Shown one piece after another: positions 1 through 7,524 of a stretch of 15,435 nucleotides of DNA. The position numbers were made by a program, and so were the translations under genes. The notes beneath the pieces are model-generated. The model made no database searches. It had not been told where the DNA came from and saw only the letters and a program-made list of their open reading frames with translations. Position 1 is the stretch's first letter. Every line of letters starts with the position of its first letter. This DNA comes from an uncultured Chlamydiaceae bacterium (GTDB lineage: Bacteria > Chlamydiota > Chlamydiia > Chlamydiales > Chlamydiaceae), in assembly GCA_937884635.1 (NCBI GenBank), contig CALGBW010000049.1, positions 1 through 15,435 on the forward strand, written 5' to 3'.

Positions 1-392
1 AGCAAGCAGATTCCTTAGTCTACTTAGCCCCTAAAGAGTCCATCCCATCTTCTTTGAGAAAGGCAGTAATTAAAAAGCTCATTGCCTCTGGTGTGAATGT
101 ATCGGAAATGCCCATCTCCCCAACAAATATCGAAGCCTGTACTCACCAAATTATCGAACAACACCCTGCGGCTGTATTTCTCCCCTTCTCCTCTCTACCA
201 GATCCATTATATGCTCGATTAGTATCGGATATCCTTAAAGAGGATATTCCCCTAATCTCCAATGACTCCTCTTTAGAGTCCGAAGGGGTACATATGACTT
301 GTAACGTAGACTTTAAGCAATCGGGAAAACAGTTGGCATTCGTTGTTTACCAACTGCTTTTAGCGGAGCAGGGTGAGTTACCTGCCTGCTAA
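1..392 (+). CDS. ABC transporter solute-binding protein, C-terminal part (cut by left edge)
   Basis: The reading frame is open from base 3 to the TAA at 390-392 and gives about 129 residues; the start lies outside the window. The alternation of beta-strand-like stretches (LVYLAPKE, AAVFLPFSSLPD, IPLISND) with helices, and the ending in a ligand-domain pattern followed by a helix that includes QLAFVVYQLLLAE, resemble the C-terminal lobe of the periplasmic-binding-protein fold of the ABC_sub_bind (TrpX-like) family. The family binds a small solute outside the inner membrane and delivers it to a permease. The signal peptide and first lobe cannot be seen, and no permease or ATPase gene is in view, so the substrate is unknown. 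The TTG at 54 is an internal leucine codon, not the start. The stop codon is one base from the stop of the opposing downstream gene. The family call is from sequence pattern only. Confidence 0.6.
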   Translation, partial: QADSLVYLAPKESIPSSLRKAVIKKLIASGVNVSEMPISPTNIEACTHQIIEQHPAAVFLPFSSLPDPLYARLVSDILKEDIPLISNDSSLESEGVHMTCNVDFKQSGKQLAFVVYQLLLAEQGELPAC

Positions 393-393
393 A

Positions 394-1503
394 CTACATG
401 AAACGAGAATCCTTATCCAACCTCTTAGGATGAAACGTCGTGGGATCTGCACGCCGAATTAAATCATCCTCTGACAAGTCTTTCCTTCCATTGATCTCTT
501 CTCGTACAGATCCTTCCCTTTTCTCCGAATCCCTGCCTAAATACGAAGCAAATGGATTCACTATCGTGACATCTGGAAGAGCAAGAGTCCCCGTGTTCTT
601 GATACGGAACGTCCTACTCAAGAATAACTTGATCCGGTTCAAACATTGCAAAATACGAGAGAGAATTCCTAAAATGCCTGTACAAACCTGACTTAATACA
701 TCAAAACAAGATGAGCACGCTTCCCAATGTTTTTCTTCTGGCTCTAACTCATGCTCTTCAGGTAAAACAAGTTGATCTATTCCGGAAGAAAATTTTTCTA
801 TATGCGTTGCAAGAGCGCCAACTCCCCTCTCTTGATTGACAAGCCAAGCATCTTCAAAATACTCAATCCCTAACTGATCAAGCAACGTTTCTAAGTTGTA
901 CGCTTCTTCACCTAATAATTCCCTCAAGGAGTCAGGCGTATGTCCTAAGAGAGACTGTCTTAACGCAGTTAAACCAGAACGCAATAATGGCGGGAAGTCT
1001 TTAATAGAAGTGCTTTTATTTTTGACTTCATTATGCATTTTCTGCAAATGAGATCGCTTTTCTCGAATCTGTATGAAAGAGAATTTCGTTTTAGCTTTTC
1101 CTCGATACAACAATTTTAATGCTGCTTTCAAGGCTTCTAAAGCAGTTTTACCTTCCGCACAAGCCTCTTCTACCTCTCGCGTTTGCTCATCAACTGCATC
1201 TAATTCCTCTTTAAGCGTTTTATTTAAAACCTCTTCTGCAGTTACCTGCTCAGCTAGAACCGTGCTCTCAACAGCATGACCTGGCACCTTAATCGATTTT
1301 GGCGAGAGCATGGCATTCTTCGCCACAGTATCGACAATAGCCGCTCGTTTCTCTGAAGAATCAACATGGGCTTCTACCACAGGATTATTCAGATCTAAAA
1401 CTCTGAAACTACGTCCATCAACTATGCTAACCAGATTATCATCCTTTCCCGCATCAGGGATCGAAATGAAATTTGGTGAATCTGGTCCGTTAATAGAACT
1501 CAT
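394..1503 (-). CDS. Hypothetical chlamydial protein, 369 aa, helical/coiled coil with a C-terminal hydrophobic segment
   Basis: I do not recognise a function. I chose the ATG at 1503. The frame stays open to a TTG at 1623, but those 40 extra codons lie in a very A/T-rich stretch that reads as repeated F, L, I and V, which looks like translated leader rather than signal peptide. Residues 1-75 have no clear pattern. Residues about 85-165 are rich in E, K, A and L and probably form a coiled coil. Residues about 268-300 form a cysteine-containing hydrophobic or amphipathic stretch (C263, C266, C274, C287) that could bind membrane, and it is followed by a charged tail of about 60 residues. It does not show the classic bilobed hydrophobic domain of Inc proteins. 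The position, divergent from proS, matches a conserved chlamydial hypothetical gene upstream of proS. No clear Shine-Dalgarno sequence precedes the ATG. A secreted or membrane-associated role is possible but unproven. Confidence 0.75.
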   Translation of the reverse strand: MSSINGPDSPNFISIPDAGKDDNLVSIVDGRSFRVLDLNNPVVEAHVDSSEKRAAIVDTVAKNAMLSPKSIKVPGHAVESTVLAEQVTAEEVLNKTLKEELDAVDEQTREVEEACAEGKTALEALKAALKLLYRGKAKTKFSFIQIREKRSHLQKMHNEVKNKSTSIKDFPPLLRSGLTALRQSLLGHTPDSLRELLGEEAYNLETLLDQLGIEYFEDAWLVNQERGVGALATHIEKFSSGIDQLVLPEEHELEPEEKHWEACSSCFDVLSQVCTGILGILSRILQCLNRIKLFLSRTFRIKNTGTLALPDVTIVNPFASYLGRDSEKREGSVREEINGRKDLSEDDLIRRADPTTFHPKRLDKDSRFM

Positions 1504-1631
1504 AAAAAGAAAAATATTTTTTAAAAAAACCTTAATTACATTTTCAGATAATTCAAAAATAACATTCACAATAAAAAGAAATAAAAATAGAATGCTGTTT
1601 CTTCTGCATTGAATATCAGTCAAGTCGATAA

Positions 1632-1660
1632 TTGATCTAGAAACACCTCTATGTTAGTAT
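1632..1660 (+). promoter_or_regulatory. Predicted main-sigma promoter of the proS leader
   Basis: A TTGATC box (1632-1637), a 17-base spacer and TAGTAT (1655-1660) fit the vegetative sigma consensus at most positions. Transcription would start near 1667. This leaves a leader of about 183 nt before proS, long for this compact genome, that holds a hairpin and a short ORF. The rest of the gap between the divergent hypothetical gene and the leader ORF (1504-1706) is very A/T-rich from 1504 to about 1600. I found no convincing promoter for the minus-strand gene there. Confidence 0.6.
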
Positions 1661-1683
1661 TGCCTCCGTATCCCTAATCTGAG

Positions 1684-1701
1684 CTACCTCTTTAAAGGTA
1701 G
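1684..1701 (+). promoter_or_regulatory. Hairpin in the proS leader covering the ribosome-binding site of the upstream ORF
   Basis: CTACCT (1684-1689) and AGGTAG (1696-1701) are perfect complements with a six-base loop. The AAAGG at 1694-1698, eight bases before the ATG at 1707, is the best ribosome-binding site in the leader, and three of its bases lie in the 3' arm. The hairpin could therefore limit initiation of the upstream ORF. A second small stem, GCCAA/TTGGC (1769-1773 with 1778-1782), lies inside that ORF. I see no T-box motif. Any regulatory role is inferred. Confidence 0.4.
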
Positions 1702-1706
1702 AACAA

Positions 1707-1853
1707 ATGCATCCAGACTGGGGAAGACCTAAAGAGTTATACTTGTTGAGATGGCGCTTTCTGAAAGAGCCAACTGATTGGCAATCTGTCAATAAGCCCC
1801 TGTCTATAAGTAGGTCATTCACTCTAAACCCCTATACCCATGCGATTTCATGA
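1707..1853 (+). CDS. 48-codon upstream ORF overlapping the proS start (ATGA)
   Basis: The ATG at 1707 opens a frame of 48 codons that ends in TGA at 1851-1853, so its stop overlaps the proS ATG (1850-1852) in an ATGA junction. AAAGG lies eight bases before its start, whereas proS has no visible ribosome-binding site of its own (the bases just upstream read CCCATGCGATTTC). The predicted peptide begins MHPDWGRPKE and ends NPYTHAIS. It is basic and aromatic and has five prolines spread along it, with no hydrophobic segment or known domain. The arrangement suggests that ribosomes finishing this ORF re-initiate on proS. It could be a real small protein, a leader peptide whose proline codons sense prolyl-tRNA charging, or a chance frame. 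I know of no described homologue. Confidence 0.45.
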   Translation: MHPDWGRPKELYLLRWRFLKEPTDWQSVNKPLSISRSFTLNPYTHAIS

Positions 1854-3574
1854 AAGCTTCTCAACTTTTTTATAAAACATCTAAAAACGCGAATAAAGAT
1901 GCTGCTGTTCTATCCTATGAACTACTAGAAAAAGCGGGGTATGTACTTAAAATTGCTAAGGGTATCTATACTTACACCCCGCTTTTCTCTCGTGTCTTAC
2001 TAAAAATGAGCGAGATCATTAGAGAAGAATTGAATGCAATCGGCGGACAGGAAGTTGTCCTGCCTATCCTACACCCAGAAGAGCTCTGGCAACAAACTGG
2101 TCGTTGGCAGGCATTTAAATCCGAAAATTTATTGTACACAGTAACGGATCGAGAAAAAAAGGAGTTTTGTCTAGCTCCTACTCATGAAGAAGTTATCTCC
2201 TTTTTTGTTGCACAATGGCTATCCAATAGGAAACAGCTCCCCGTCCATTTATACCAGATTGGGACGAAGTTTCGGGATGAGATTCGACCTCGTTTTGGTT
2301 TAATGAGAGCCAAAGAATTCTTAATGGAAGATAGTTATACCTTCTCTTCCTCCGCTGAGCAAATGGATGATCAGTACGATAAGTTACGCCATGCATACTG
2401 CAAAATCTTTAATCGCCTAGGACTAAAGTATGTGATTGTAGAAGCTGATGGCGGGAAAATCGGCAAAGGGAAATCAGAAGAGTTTCATGTGCTTTGCTCG
2501 TTAGGAGAAGATACCATTTGCGTGAGCGGTAATTATGGAGCCAATATTGAAACAGCAGCAGCCATCCCTTCCGCTTTCTCTTATTCTCAAGAACTTTTGC
2601 CAAAACAGGAAGTATCCACTCCTAACATTCGGTCAATCGAAGAGTTAGAAAATTTCTTCTCCTTACCCCCTCAGCAGATCGTCAAAACACTCGTCGTTAA
2701 ACTGCTCTATGGAGAGGAAGAAAAATTTGTTGCTATCTGCATCCGAGGAGATCGTCAACTCAATACAACAAAGGTCTGCGCAAAACTACAAGCTGACGAT
2801 TGCCTCTTTGCCACTGACGAAGAAATCCTCCAACATGTAGGAACGGAAAAAGGGTTCTTAGGTCCTTTGAACAGCCCTATCCCTGTATATGCAGATGAAA
2901 CAACACGTCCTATGACAAACTTTCTTTGTGCCGGAAATATCAAAGATGTTCACTTCCAGAATGTAAACTGGGAACGAGATATTCCTACGCCAGAGTTTCA
3001 TGATTTTCTCCTAGCAGAAGCCGGAGATATCTGTCCAAAAACACAAGCACCTTACGAAATATTCCAAGGAGTAGAGGTCGCTCATATTTTTAATTTAGGC
3101 ACTCGCTATACAGAAAGTTTTTCAGTTACCTTCCAAGAGGAACAAGGAAAAGAACAGGTAGCTTGGATGGGAACCTACGGAATTGGAGTAGGCAGAACTC
3201 TTGCAGCTTGCATCGAACAGCAGGCTGATGAACGCGGTATTGTCTGGCCAGCTGCCGTAGCTCCTTTCCAAATCAGTATCCTTTATAATGGAGGTGATTC
3301 TTCTTCAGCAGAAATTGCCAACTCTATTTATCAGAGCCTAAACCAACTCAGATATGAACCTTTATTAGATGATCGGGACGAACGTCTTGGTTTCAAACTA
3401 AAAGACAGTGACTTGATCGGACTCCCCTACAAACTGATTATAGGAAAATCCTTCCACTCCTCTCAATTACTCGAAATAGAGTCCCGTTCAGGAGAAAAAT
3501 TCTCTGTTGCTCCCGAAGAACTTTCTGCCTGGTGTCAACAACACCTAACCCAATCCCGCAGGATTCCTCTCTAG
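1850..3574 (+). CDS. proS: Prolyl-tRNA synthetase
   Basis: The enzyme charges tRNA-Pro with proline in the cytoplasm. The 574-residue length and domain order fit the bacterial-type ProRS with an editing insertion. The class II catalytic core shows the CLAPTHEE proline-site segment (107-114), motif 2 (FRDEIRPRFG, 141-150, then MEDSYTF) and motif 3 (GIGVGRTLAACIEQ, about 442-455). A YbaK-like insertion domain occupies about 230-400, which in the family hydrolyses mischarged Ala-tRNA-Pro. The C-terminal anticodon-binding domain begins near 470 and contains LLDDRDERLGFKLKDSDLIG. The ATG at 1850 gives the usual chlamydial N-terminus (MKASQLFYKTSKNAN). It has no Shine-Dalgarno sequence and overlaps the stop of a 48-codon upstream ORF, so translational coupling is likely. 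No strong terminator follows: a 5-bp hairpin at 3536-3550 is too far from the T-run at 3575-3580. Confidence 0.97.
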   Translation: MKASQLFYKTSKNANKDAAVLSYELLEKAGYVLKIAKGIYTYTPLFSRVLLKMSEIIREELNAIGGQEVVLPILHPEELWQQTGRWQAFKSENLLYTVTDREKKEFCLAPTHEEVISFFVAQWLSNRKQLPVHLYQIGTKFRDEIRPRFGLMRAKEFLMEDSYTFSSSAEQMDDQYDKLRHAYCKIFNRLGLKYVIVEADGGKIGKGKSEEFHVLCSLGEDTICVSGNYGANIETAAAIPSAFSYSQELLPKQEVSTPNIRSIEELENFFSLPPQQIVKTLVVKLLYGEEEKFVAICIRGDRQLNTTKVCAKLQADDCLFATDEEILQHVGTEKGFLGPLNSPIPVYADETTRPMTNFLCAGNIKDVHFQNVNWERDIPTPEFHDFLLAEAGDICPKTQAPYEIFQGVEVAHIFNLGTRYTESFSVTFQEEQGKEQVAWMGTYGIGVGRTLAACIEQQADERGIVWPAAVAPFQISILYNGGDSSSAEIANSIYQSLNQLRYEPLLDDRDERLGFKLKDSDLIGLPYKLIIGKSFHSSQLLEIESRSGEKFSVAPEELSAWCQQHLTQSRRIPL

Positions 3575-3578
3575 TTTT

Positions 3579-3605
3579 TTAGCGCTCACCAACCAAGACT
3601 GCCAA
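3579..3605 (+). promoter_or_regulatory. CIRCE-like HrcA operator
   Basis: TTAGCGCTC (3579-3587), nine bases, then GACTGCCAA (3597-3605) match the CIRCE consensus TTAGCACTC-N9-GAGTGCTAA at 8 of 9 and 7 of 9 positions. The exact nine-base spacing and the position just before hrcA make the call firm. The operator lies six bases upstream of the -35 box rather than over the start site. It begins four bases after the proS stop codon. Confidence 0.8.
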
Positions 3606-3611
3606 AACTTC

Positions 3612-3640
3612 TTGACCAAGGAAAGGGGTTTTTCTATAAT
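3612..3640 (+). promoter_or_regulatory. Promoter of the hrcA-grpE-dnaK operon
   Basis: TTGACC (3612-3617), a 17-base spacer and TATAAT (3635-3640) give a near-perfect vegetative promoter. The start site should be near 3647, 27 bases before the hrcA ATG. The strength of this promoter fits an operon held down by a repressor. Its position rules out the GTG at 3641 as the hrcA start. Confidence 0.85.
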
Positions 3641-3673
3641 GTGCCCCTTAATAAAAATTCTTCGGAAGTAAAC

Positions 3674-4837
3674 ATGTCCAAGTTGTGGGCTCCAAAAAGA
3701 AATTCCAAGTTGTTCCAGATTCTTTTGACAACGATAGAGTTGTACTTAAGAACGGGACAACCTGTGGGCTCAAAAACTTTGAAAGAACACTATCAGACTT
3801 CTTTAAGTTCTGCCACGATCCGAAACTACTTTGCTGAATTAGAGTCAAAAGGATTTTTGAAAAAAAATCATATTTCTGGTGGAAGAATCCCTACCGATTT
3901 GGCTTTACGATATTTTGTTGATCACTGTTCCAAGCAAGAAGAGGGTGAACTTCCGGATTTCATTTTAGAAAAAATCCATCAACTTCCTGATGAAAGTAAG
4001 AATATCGTCCGCGATCTACAAAAATCTTCAGAAGTTTTGGTTGACGCCTTACAGTTACCCGTATGTTTCTCTGCTCCTCGCTTTGACAATGATAGCATCA
4101 CCAACGTACAAATTACGAAAGTAGATGAGCAGCGTATTGTTTTCATCCTTTCTACGGAATTTGGGCAAATATTCACAGATGTGTTGTGGGTTTCTGATCC
4201 CGTATCTGCGAGTTCATTGCAATCCATAGAAAAATTCCTGCAGAGTTGTCTGCATAAACAGATGCCAACAGATCAGCTTTCTTCTAAGGAAGAACAGCTA
4301 GGAGCCTCCCTCTATAATGAAATCCTTATTCGCTACCTCACCCGTTACTGTAACTTTAGCGAAGAAGATTTGTATCAAACTGGCTTATCAAAACTATTAC
4401 GTTACGAGGCTTTCAAAGATCCAGACTCCTTGGCTACTGCTTTGTCATTTTTTGAAAACCGTCGTAATATGGCCCGGCTTCTCAACATAGGCATGCAGAA
4501 GAAAGAGCCTTGTGCCTTCATAGGCAATGAGCTGTCCCAAGTTCTCGGAATACCAACTCCGCAGTGTTCTGTAATCACAGCTCCCTACTCTATAGGGACA
4601 GCTTCTTCGTTAGGGGCTTTTGCCATTTTGGGTCCAACAAATCTTCCCTATAGGGAGGTCTTAGCTACCCTTTCCTACTTTACGAAAAAGCTGAATGAAA
4701 GCCTTACACGCAGTTTTTATAAATTTAAAATATCCTTGAGAAGACCGTGTCCTTCTGATCCCAAGCTTTCTCAACAACCTATGGAGCTAGCTAAGCGCGC
4801 TCCAATAAAATTATTACCTTCGAAGGAGATGTCATGA
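3674..4837 (+). CDS. hrcA: Heat-inducible transcription repressor HrcA
   Basis: HrcA is the dimeric repressor that binds CIRCE and shuts off chaperone genes until heat shock. I chose the ATG at 3674 (387 residues), because the promoter -10 box ends at 3640 and GGAAG lies five bases before this ATG. The N-terminal winged helix-turn-helix (about 10-80) carries the family signature SSATIRNYFAELESKGFL followed by SGGRIPT. The middle GAF-like region and the C-terminal IGTASSLGAFAILGP segment (about 305-320) fit the family. The last 30 or so residues, from about RRPCPSD onward, run past the usual end of HrcA and form a basic, proline-containing tail. Extra C-terminal residues are known for chlamydial HrcA. 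The gene is first in the operon and its TGA overlaps the grpE start (ATGA). Autoregulation through the upstream operator is expected. Confidence 0.96.
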   Translation: MSKLWAPKRNSKLFQILLTTIELYLRTGQPVGSKTLKEHYQTSLSSATIRNYFAELESKGFLKKNHISGGRIPTDLALRYFVDHCSKQEEGELPDFILEKIHQLPDESKNIVRDLQKSSEVLVDALQLPVCFSAPRFDNDSITNVQITKVDEQRIVFILSTEFGQIFTDVLWVSDPVSASSLQSIEKFLQSCLHKQMPTDQLSSKEEQLGASLYNEILIRYLTRYCNFSEEDLYQTGLSKLLRYEAFKDPDSLATALSFFENRRNMARLLNIGMQKKEPCAFIGNELSQVLGIPTPQCSVITAPYSIGTASSLGAFAILGPTNLPYREVLATLSYFTKKLNESLTRSFYKFKISLRRPCPSDPKLSQQPMELAKRAPIKLLPSKEMS

Positions 4838-5394
4838 CAGAAGCTACCCCAGAGCAAGAAAATATAGAGCTATCTGCTCCTACCGAACCAGAAAGTGAAG
4901 TTGAAAAACTACACAAGGAAATAGAGAAGCTAAATGCCGAGTTACAAGAAAAAAACGCGAAATACTTAATGGCTTTAGCAGAATCAGAAAATGCACGTAA
5001 GCGTATGCAAAAAGAGCGCCAAGAGCTCATGCAATATGCCGTAGAAAATGCAGTGACAGATTTTCTTGCTCCTATCGAAAGCATGGAAAAAGCACTGAAT
5101 TTTGCTGCTCAGATGTCTGATGACGTCAAAAACTGGGCTATAGGATTTACGATGATCCTGCAACAATTCAAACAAATATTTGAGGATAAAGGAATCGTAG
5201 AATACTCTTCCGTGGGTCAAAAATTTACCCCGTTTTTACATGAAGCAGTTGAAACCGAAGAAACAACATCTGTTCCTGAAGGGACGATTTTAGAAGAATT
5301 TTCTAAAGGCTACAAAATCGGAGACCGTCCTATTCGCGTAGCAAAAGTGAAAGTTGCAAAAGCCCCTTCAGCCAAAGAACAAGAAACGAAATAA
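4834..5394 (+). CDS. grpE: GrpE, nucleotide exchange factor of DnaK
   Basis: GrpE releases ADP from DnaK and so resets the Hsp70 cycle in the cytoplasm. The 186-residue product has an acidic, disordered start (1-25), a long coiled coil (about 28-85: EVEKLHKEIEKLNAELQEKN and onward), and the beta-wing domain (about 115-175) with QIFEDKGI, VGQKFTPFLHEAVE and GYKIGDRPIRVAKV, which are GrpE signature elements. Its ATG overlaps the hrcA stop, with AAGGAG placed five bases upstream, so both a good ribosome-binding site and coupling are available. dnaK follows after 27 bases. The order hrcA-grpE-dnaK and the lack of a dnaJ here are usual for chlamydiae. Confidence 0.96.
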   Translation: MTEATPEQENIELSAPTEPESEVEKLHKEIEKLNAELQEKNAKYLMALAESENARKRMQKERQELMQYAVENAVTDFLAPIESMEKALNFAAQMSDDVKNWAIGFTMILQQFKQIFEDKGIVEYSSVGQKFTPFLHEAVETEETTSVPEGTILEEFSKGYKIGDRPIRVAKVKVAKAPSAKEQETK

Positions 5395-5421
5395 CATTTA
5401 ACCCTAGCAATTAGGTGTAAT

Positions 5422-7383
5422 ATGAGTGAACATAGAAAAACCAGTAGAATCATAGGAATTGACCTTGGTACGACCAACTCTTGCGTTTCCGTCATGGAAG
5501 GTGGTCAAGCTAAAGTTATTACCTCTTCTGAAGGAACAAGAACAACTCCTTCTATTGTAGCCTTCAAAGGTTCTGAGAAATTAGTAGGAATCCCAGCTAA
5601 AAGACAAGCTGTAACAAACCCTGAAAAAACATTAGCTTCAACAAAACGTTTCATCGGAAGGAAGTTTTCTGAAGTAGAATCAGAAATTCAAACGGTTCCT
5701 TATAAAGTTGTTTCTGGAAACAAAGGGGACGCTGTTTTTGAAGTAGACGGAAGACACTATACTCCAGAAGAAATTGGCGCGCAGATTTTAATGAAAATGA
5801 AAGAAACTGCAGAAGCCTATTTAGGAGAACCTGTAACAGAAGCTGTGATCACAGTTCCCGCGTATTTTAACGACTCACAAAGAGCTTCCACAAAAGATGC
5901 AGGAAGAATTGCTGGGTTAGATGTAAAACGTATCATTCCAGAGCCAACTGCTGCAGCTTTAGCCTATGGTATTGACAAAGCTGGCGATAAAAAAATCGCT
6001 GTTTTCGACCTTGGTGGTGGTACGTTTGATATTTCCATCTTAGAGATCGGTGATGGTGTATTCGAAGTGCTCTCTACAAACGGAGATACACACCTCGGAG
6101 GAGACGATTTCGATGAAGTCATCATTCAATGGATGATTGAAGAGTTCAAAAAACAAGAAGGCATCGACTTGAGCAAAGACAATATGGCTTTGCAACGATT
6201 AAAAGATGCAGCTGAAAAAGCAAAAATTGAGTTGTCTGGTGTATCTTCTACGGAGATTAACCAACCATTCATCACAATGGACGCATCTGGTCCTAAACAC
6301 TTGGCATTAACACTCACTCGCTCGCAATTTGAAAGATTGGCAGCTTCCTTGATTGAAAGGACTAAGTCCCCTTGCATCAAGGCTCTTAATGACGCCAAAC
6401 TATCTGCTAATGAAATCGACGACGTCTTGCTCGTTGGCGGTATGTCAAGAATGCCTGCAGTTCAGCAAACAGTGAAAGAAATCTTTGGTAAAGAGCCAAA
6501 TAAAGGCGTAAACCCTGATGAAGTGGTTGCAATTGGTGCCGCTATCCAGGGTGGTGTTCTTGGTGGTGAAGTAAAAGATGTTCTTCTCTTAGACGTGATT
6601 CCTTTATCCTTAGGAATTGAAACGTTGGGTGGGGTTATGACTCCTTTAGTGGAGAGAAACACAACAATCCCTACACAGAAGAAACAAACCTTCTCAACAG
6701 CCACAGATAATCAACCTGCTGTAACAATTGTTGTGTTACAAGGTGAGCGTCCTATGGCGAAGGATAACAAAGAAATTGGAAGATTCGATTTAACAGATAT
6801 TCCTCCTGCTCCTAGAGGCCATCCTCAAATCGAAGTAACATTCGATATCGATGCTAATGGTATTTTACACGTATCTGCTAAGGATGCAGCTAGTGGAAAA
6901 GAGCAAAAAATTCGTATTGAAGCAAGCTCAGGATTACAAGAAGAAGAAATTCAAAGAATGATCCGAGATGCGGAAATGAATAAGGAGGAAGATAAAAAAC
7001 GCCGCGAAGCTTCTGATACCAAGAATGAAGCTGATGGTATGATCTTCCGAGCTGAAAAAGCTTTGAAAGACTACAAAGAGCAGATTCCTGAATCTTTGGC
7101 AAAAGAGATTGAAGCGCGCATCGAAAAAGTTCGTAGCGCAATCAAAGAAGATGCTCCTATTGAACAAATCAAAGCTGCTTCCGATGAACTGAGCAACCAT
7201 ATGCAAAAAATTGGTGAAGCTATGCAATCTGCTGCATCAGCAAACCAAGCACAAGGAGCTCCGAACATCAACCCTGAAGACTTGAAAAAACATAGTTTTA
7301 GTACTAAACCTCCAGCAGGTGGTGCTGCAGGGTCTGCTGATAATATCGAAGATGCAGATGTTGAAATCGTTGATCCTGAATAG
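5422..7383 (+). CDS. dnaK: Chaperone DnaK (Hsp70)
   Basis: DnaK is the ATP-driven chaperone that holds unfolded polypeptides, working with GrpE and a DnaJ encoded elsewhere. The 653-residue protein is full length. The ATPase domain shows the phosphate-binding loops IIGIDLGTTNSCVSV (about 10-24) and VFDLGGGTFDISIL (about 194-207) and the adenosine motif VLLVGGMSRMPAVQ (about 335-348). The linker (DVLLLDVIPLSLGIE) and the beta-sandwich substrate domain follow at about 388-510. The helical lid runs to about 610, and the end is a short Ala/Gly-rich linker plus the acidic tail DVEIVDPE. The ATG at 5422 has only a weak AGGTG ribosome-binding site, so translation may depend partly on grpE. Expression should follow HrcA control. 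A double hairpin after the stop suggests the operon ends here. Confidence 0.99.
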   Translation: MSEHRKTSRIIGIDLGTTNSCVSVMEGGQAKVITSSEGTRTTPSIVAFKGSEKLVGIPAKRQAVTNPEKTLASTKRFIGRKFSEVESEIQTVPYKVVSGNKGDAVFEVDGRHYTPEEIGAQILMKMKETAEAYLGEPVTEAVITVPAYFNDSQRASTKDAGRIAGLDVKRIIPEPTAAALAYGIDKAGDKKIAVFDLGGGTFDISILEIGDGVFEVLSTNGDTHLGGDDFDEVIIQWMIEEFKKQEGIDLSKDNMALQRLKDAAEKAKIELSGVSSTEINQPFITMDASGPKHLALTLTRSQFERLAASLIERTKSPCIKALNDAKLSANEIDDVLLVGGMSRMPAVQQTVKEIFGKEPNKGVNPDEVVAIGAAIQGGVLGGEVKDVLLLDVIPLSLGIETLGGVMTPLVERNTTIPTQKKQTFSTATDNQPAVTIVVLQGERPMAKDNKEIGRFDLTDIPPAPRGHPQIEVTFDIDANGILHVSAKDAASGKEQKIRIEASSGLQEEEIQRMIRDAEMNKEEDKKRREASDTKNEADGMIFRAEKALKDYKEQIPESLAKEIEARIEKVRSAIKEDAPIEQIKAASDELSNHMQKIGEAMQSAASANQAQGAPNINPEDLKKHSFSTKPPAGGAAGSADNIEDADVEIVDPE

Positions 7384-7396
7384 GTCTTTTCTCTTA

Positions 7397-7451
7397 TAGG
7401 TTACAAACCTAGCATCAATATTAATCGTGGCGTTAATGCCACGATTAATAT
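7397..7451 (+). terminator. Tandem hairpins after dnaK, probable operon terminator
   Basis: TAGGTT-ACA-AACCTA (7397-7411) is a small stem. It is followed by a perfect 14-bp stem with arms at 7418-7431 and 7438-7451 and a six-base loop (GTTAAT). The tail after the large stem (ATTCTCTCCC) is only moderately T-rich, so termination may be partial or the hairpin may instead protect the 3' end of the chaperone mRNA. From 7452 to 7524 I see only A/T-rich sequence with no gene. Confidence 0.6.
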
Positions 7452-7524
7452 ATTCTCTCCCTTGGGAACATATCTTATTTTTACTTTGTTCTTCTGATAA
7501 TCAAGTTAACCAATAAAGTTAAAA

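Noticed and set aside
440..1612. Three plus-strand ORFs opposite the 369-aa hypothetical gene
   Set aside because: They are antisense shadows with no ribosome-binding sites or recognisable protein features, while the minus-strand frame is long and coherent.
1504..1623. N-terminal extension of the hypothetical gene from TTG 1623, giving a hydrophobic segment like a signal peptide
   Set aside because: The hydrophobic residues come from a T-rich DNA stretch, the start is TTG without a ribosome-binding site, and an ATG follows at 1503.
1661..1849. T-box riboswitch in the proS leader
   Set aside because: The leader is a natural place for one, but I find neither the conserved T-box sequence nor a terminator/antiterminator pair.
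3641..3673. GTG at 3641 as the start of hrcA
   Set aside because: It directly follows the -10 box and lies before the predicted transcription start; ATG 3674 has GGAAG upstream.
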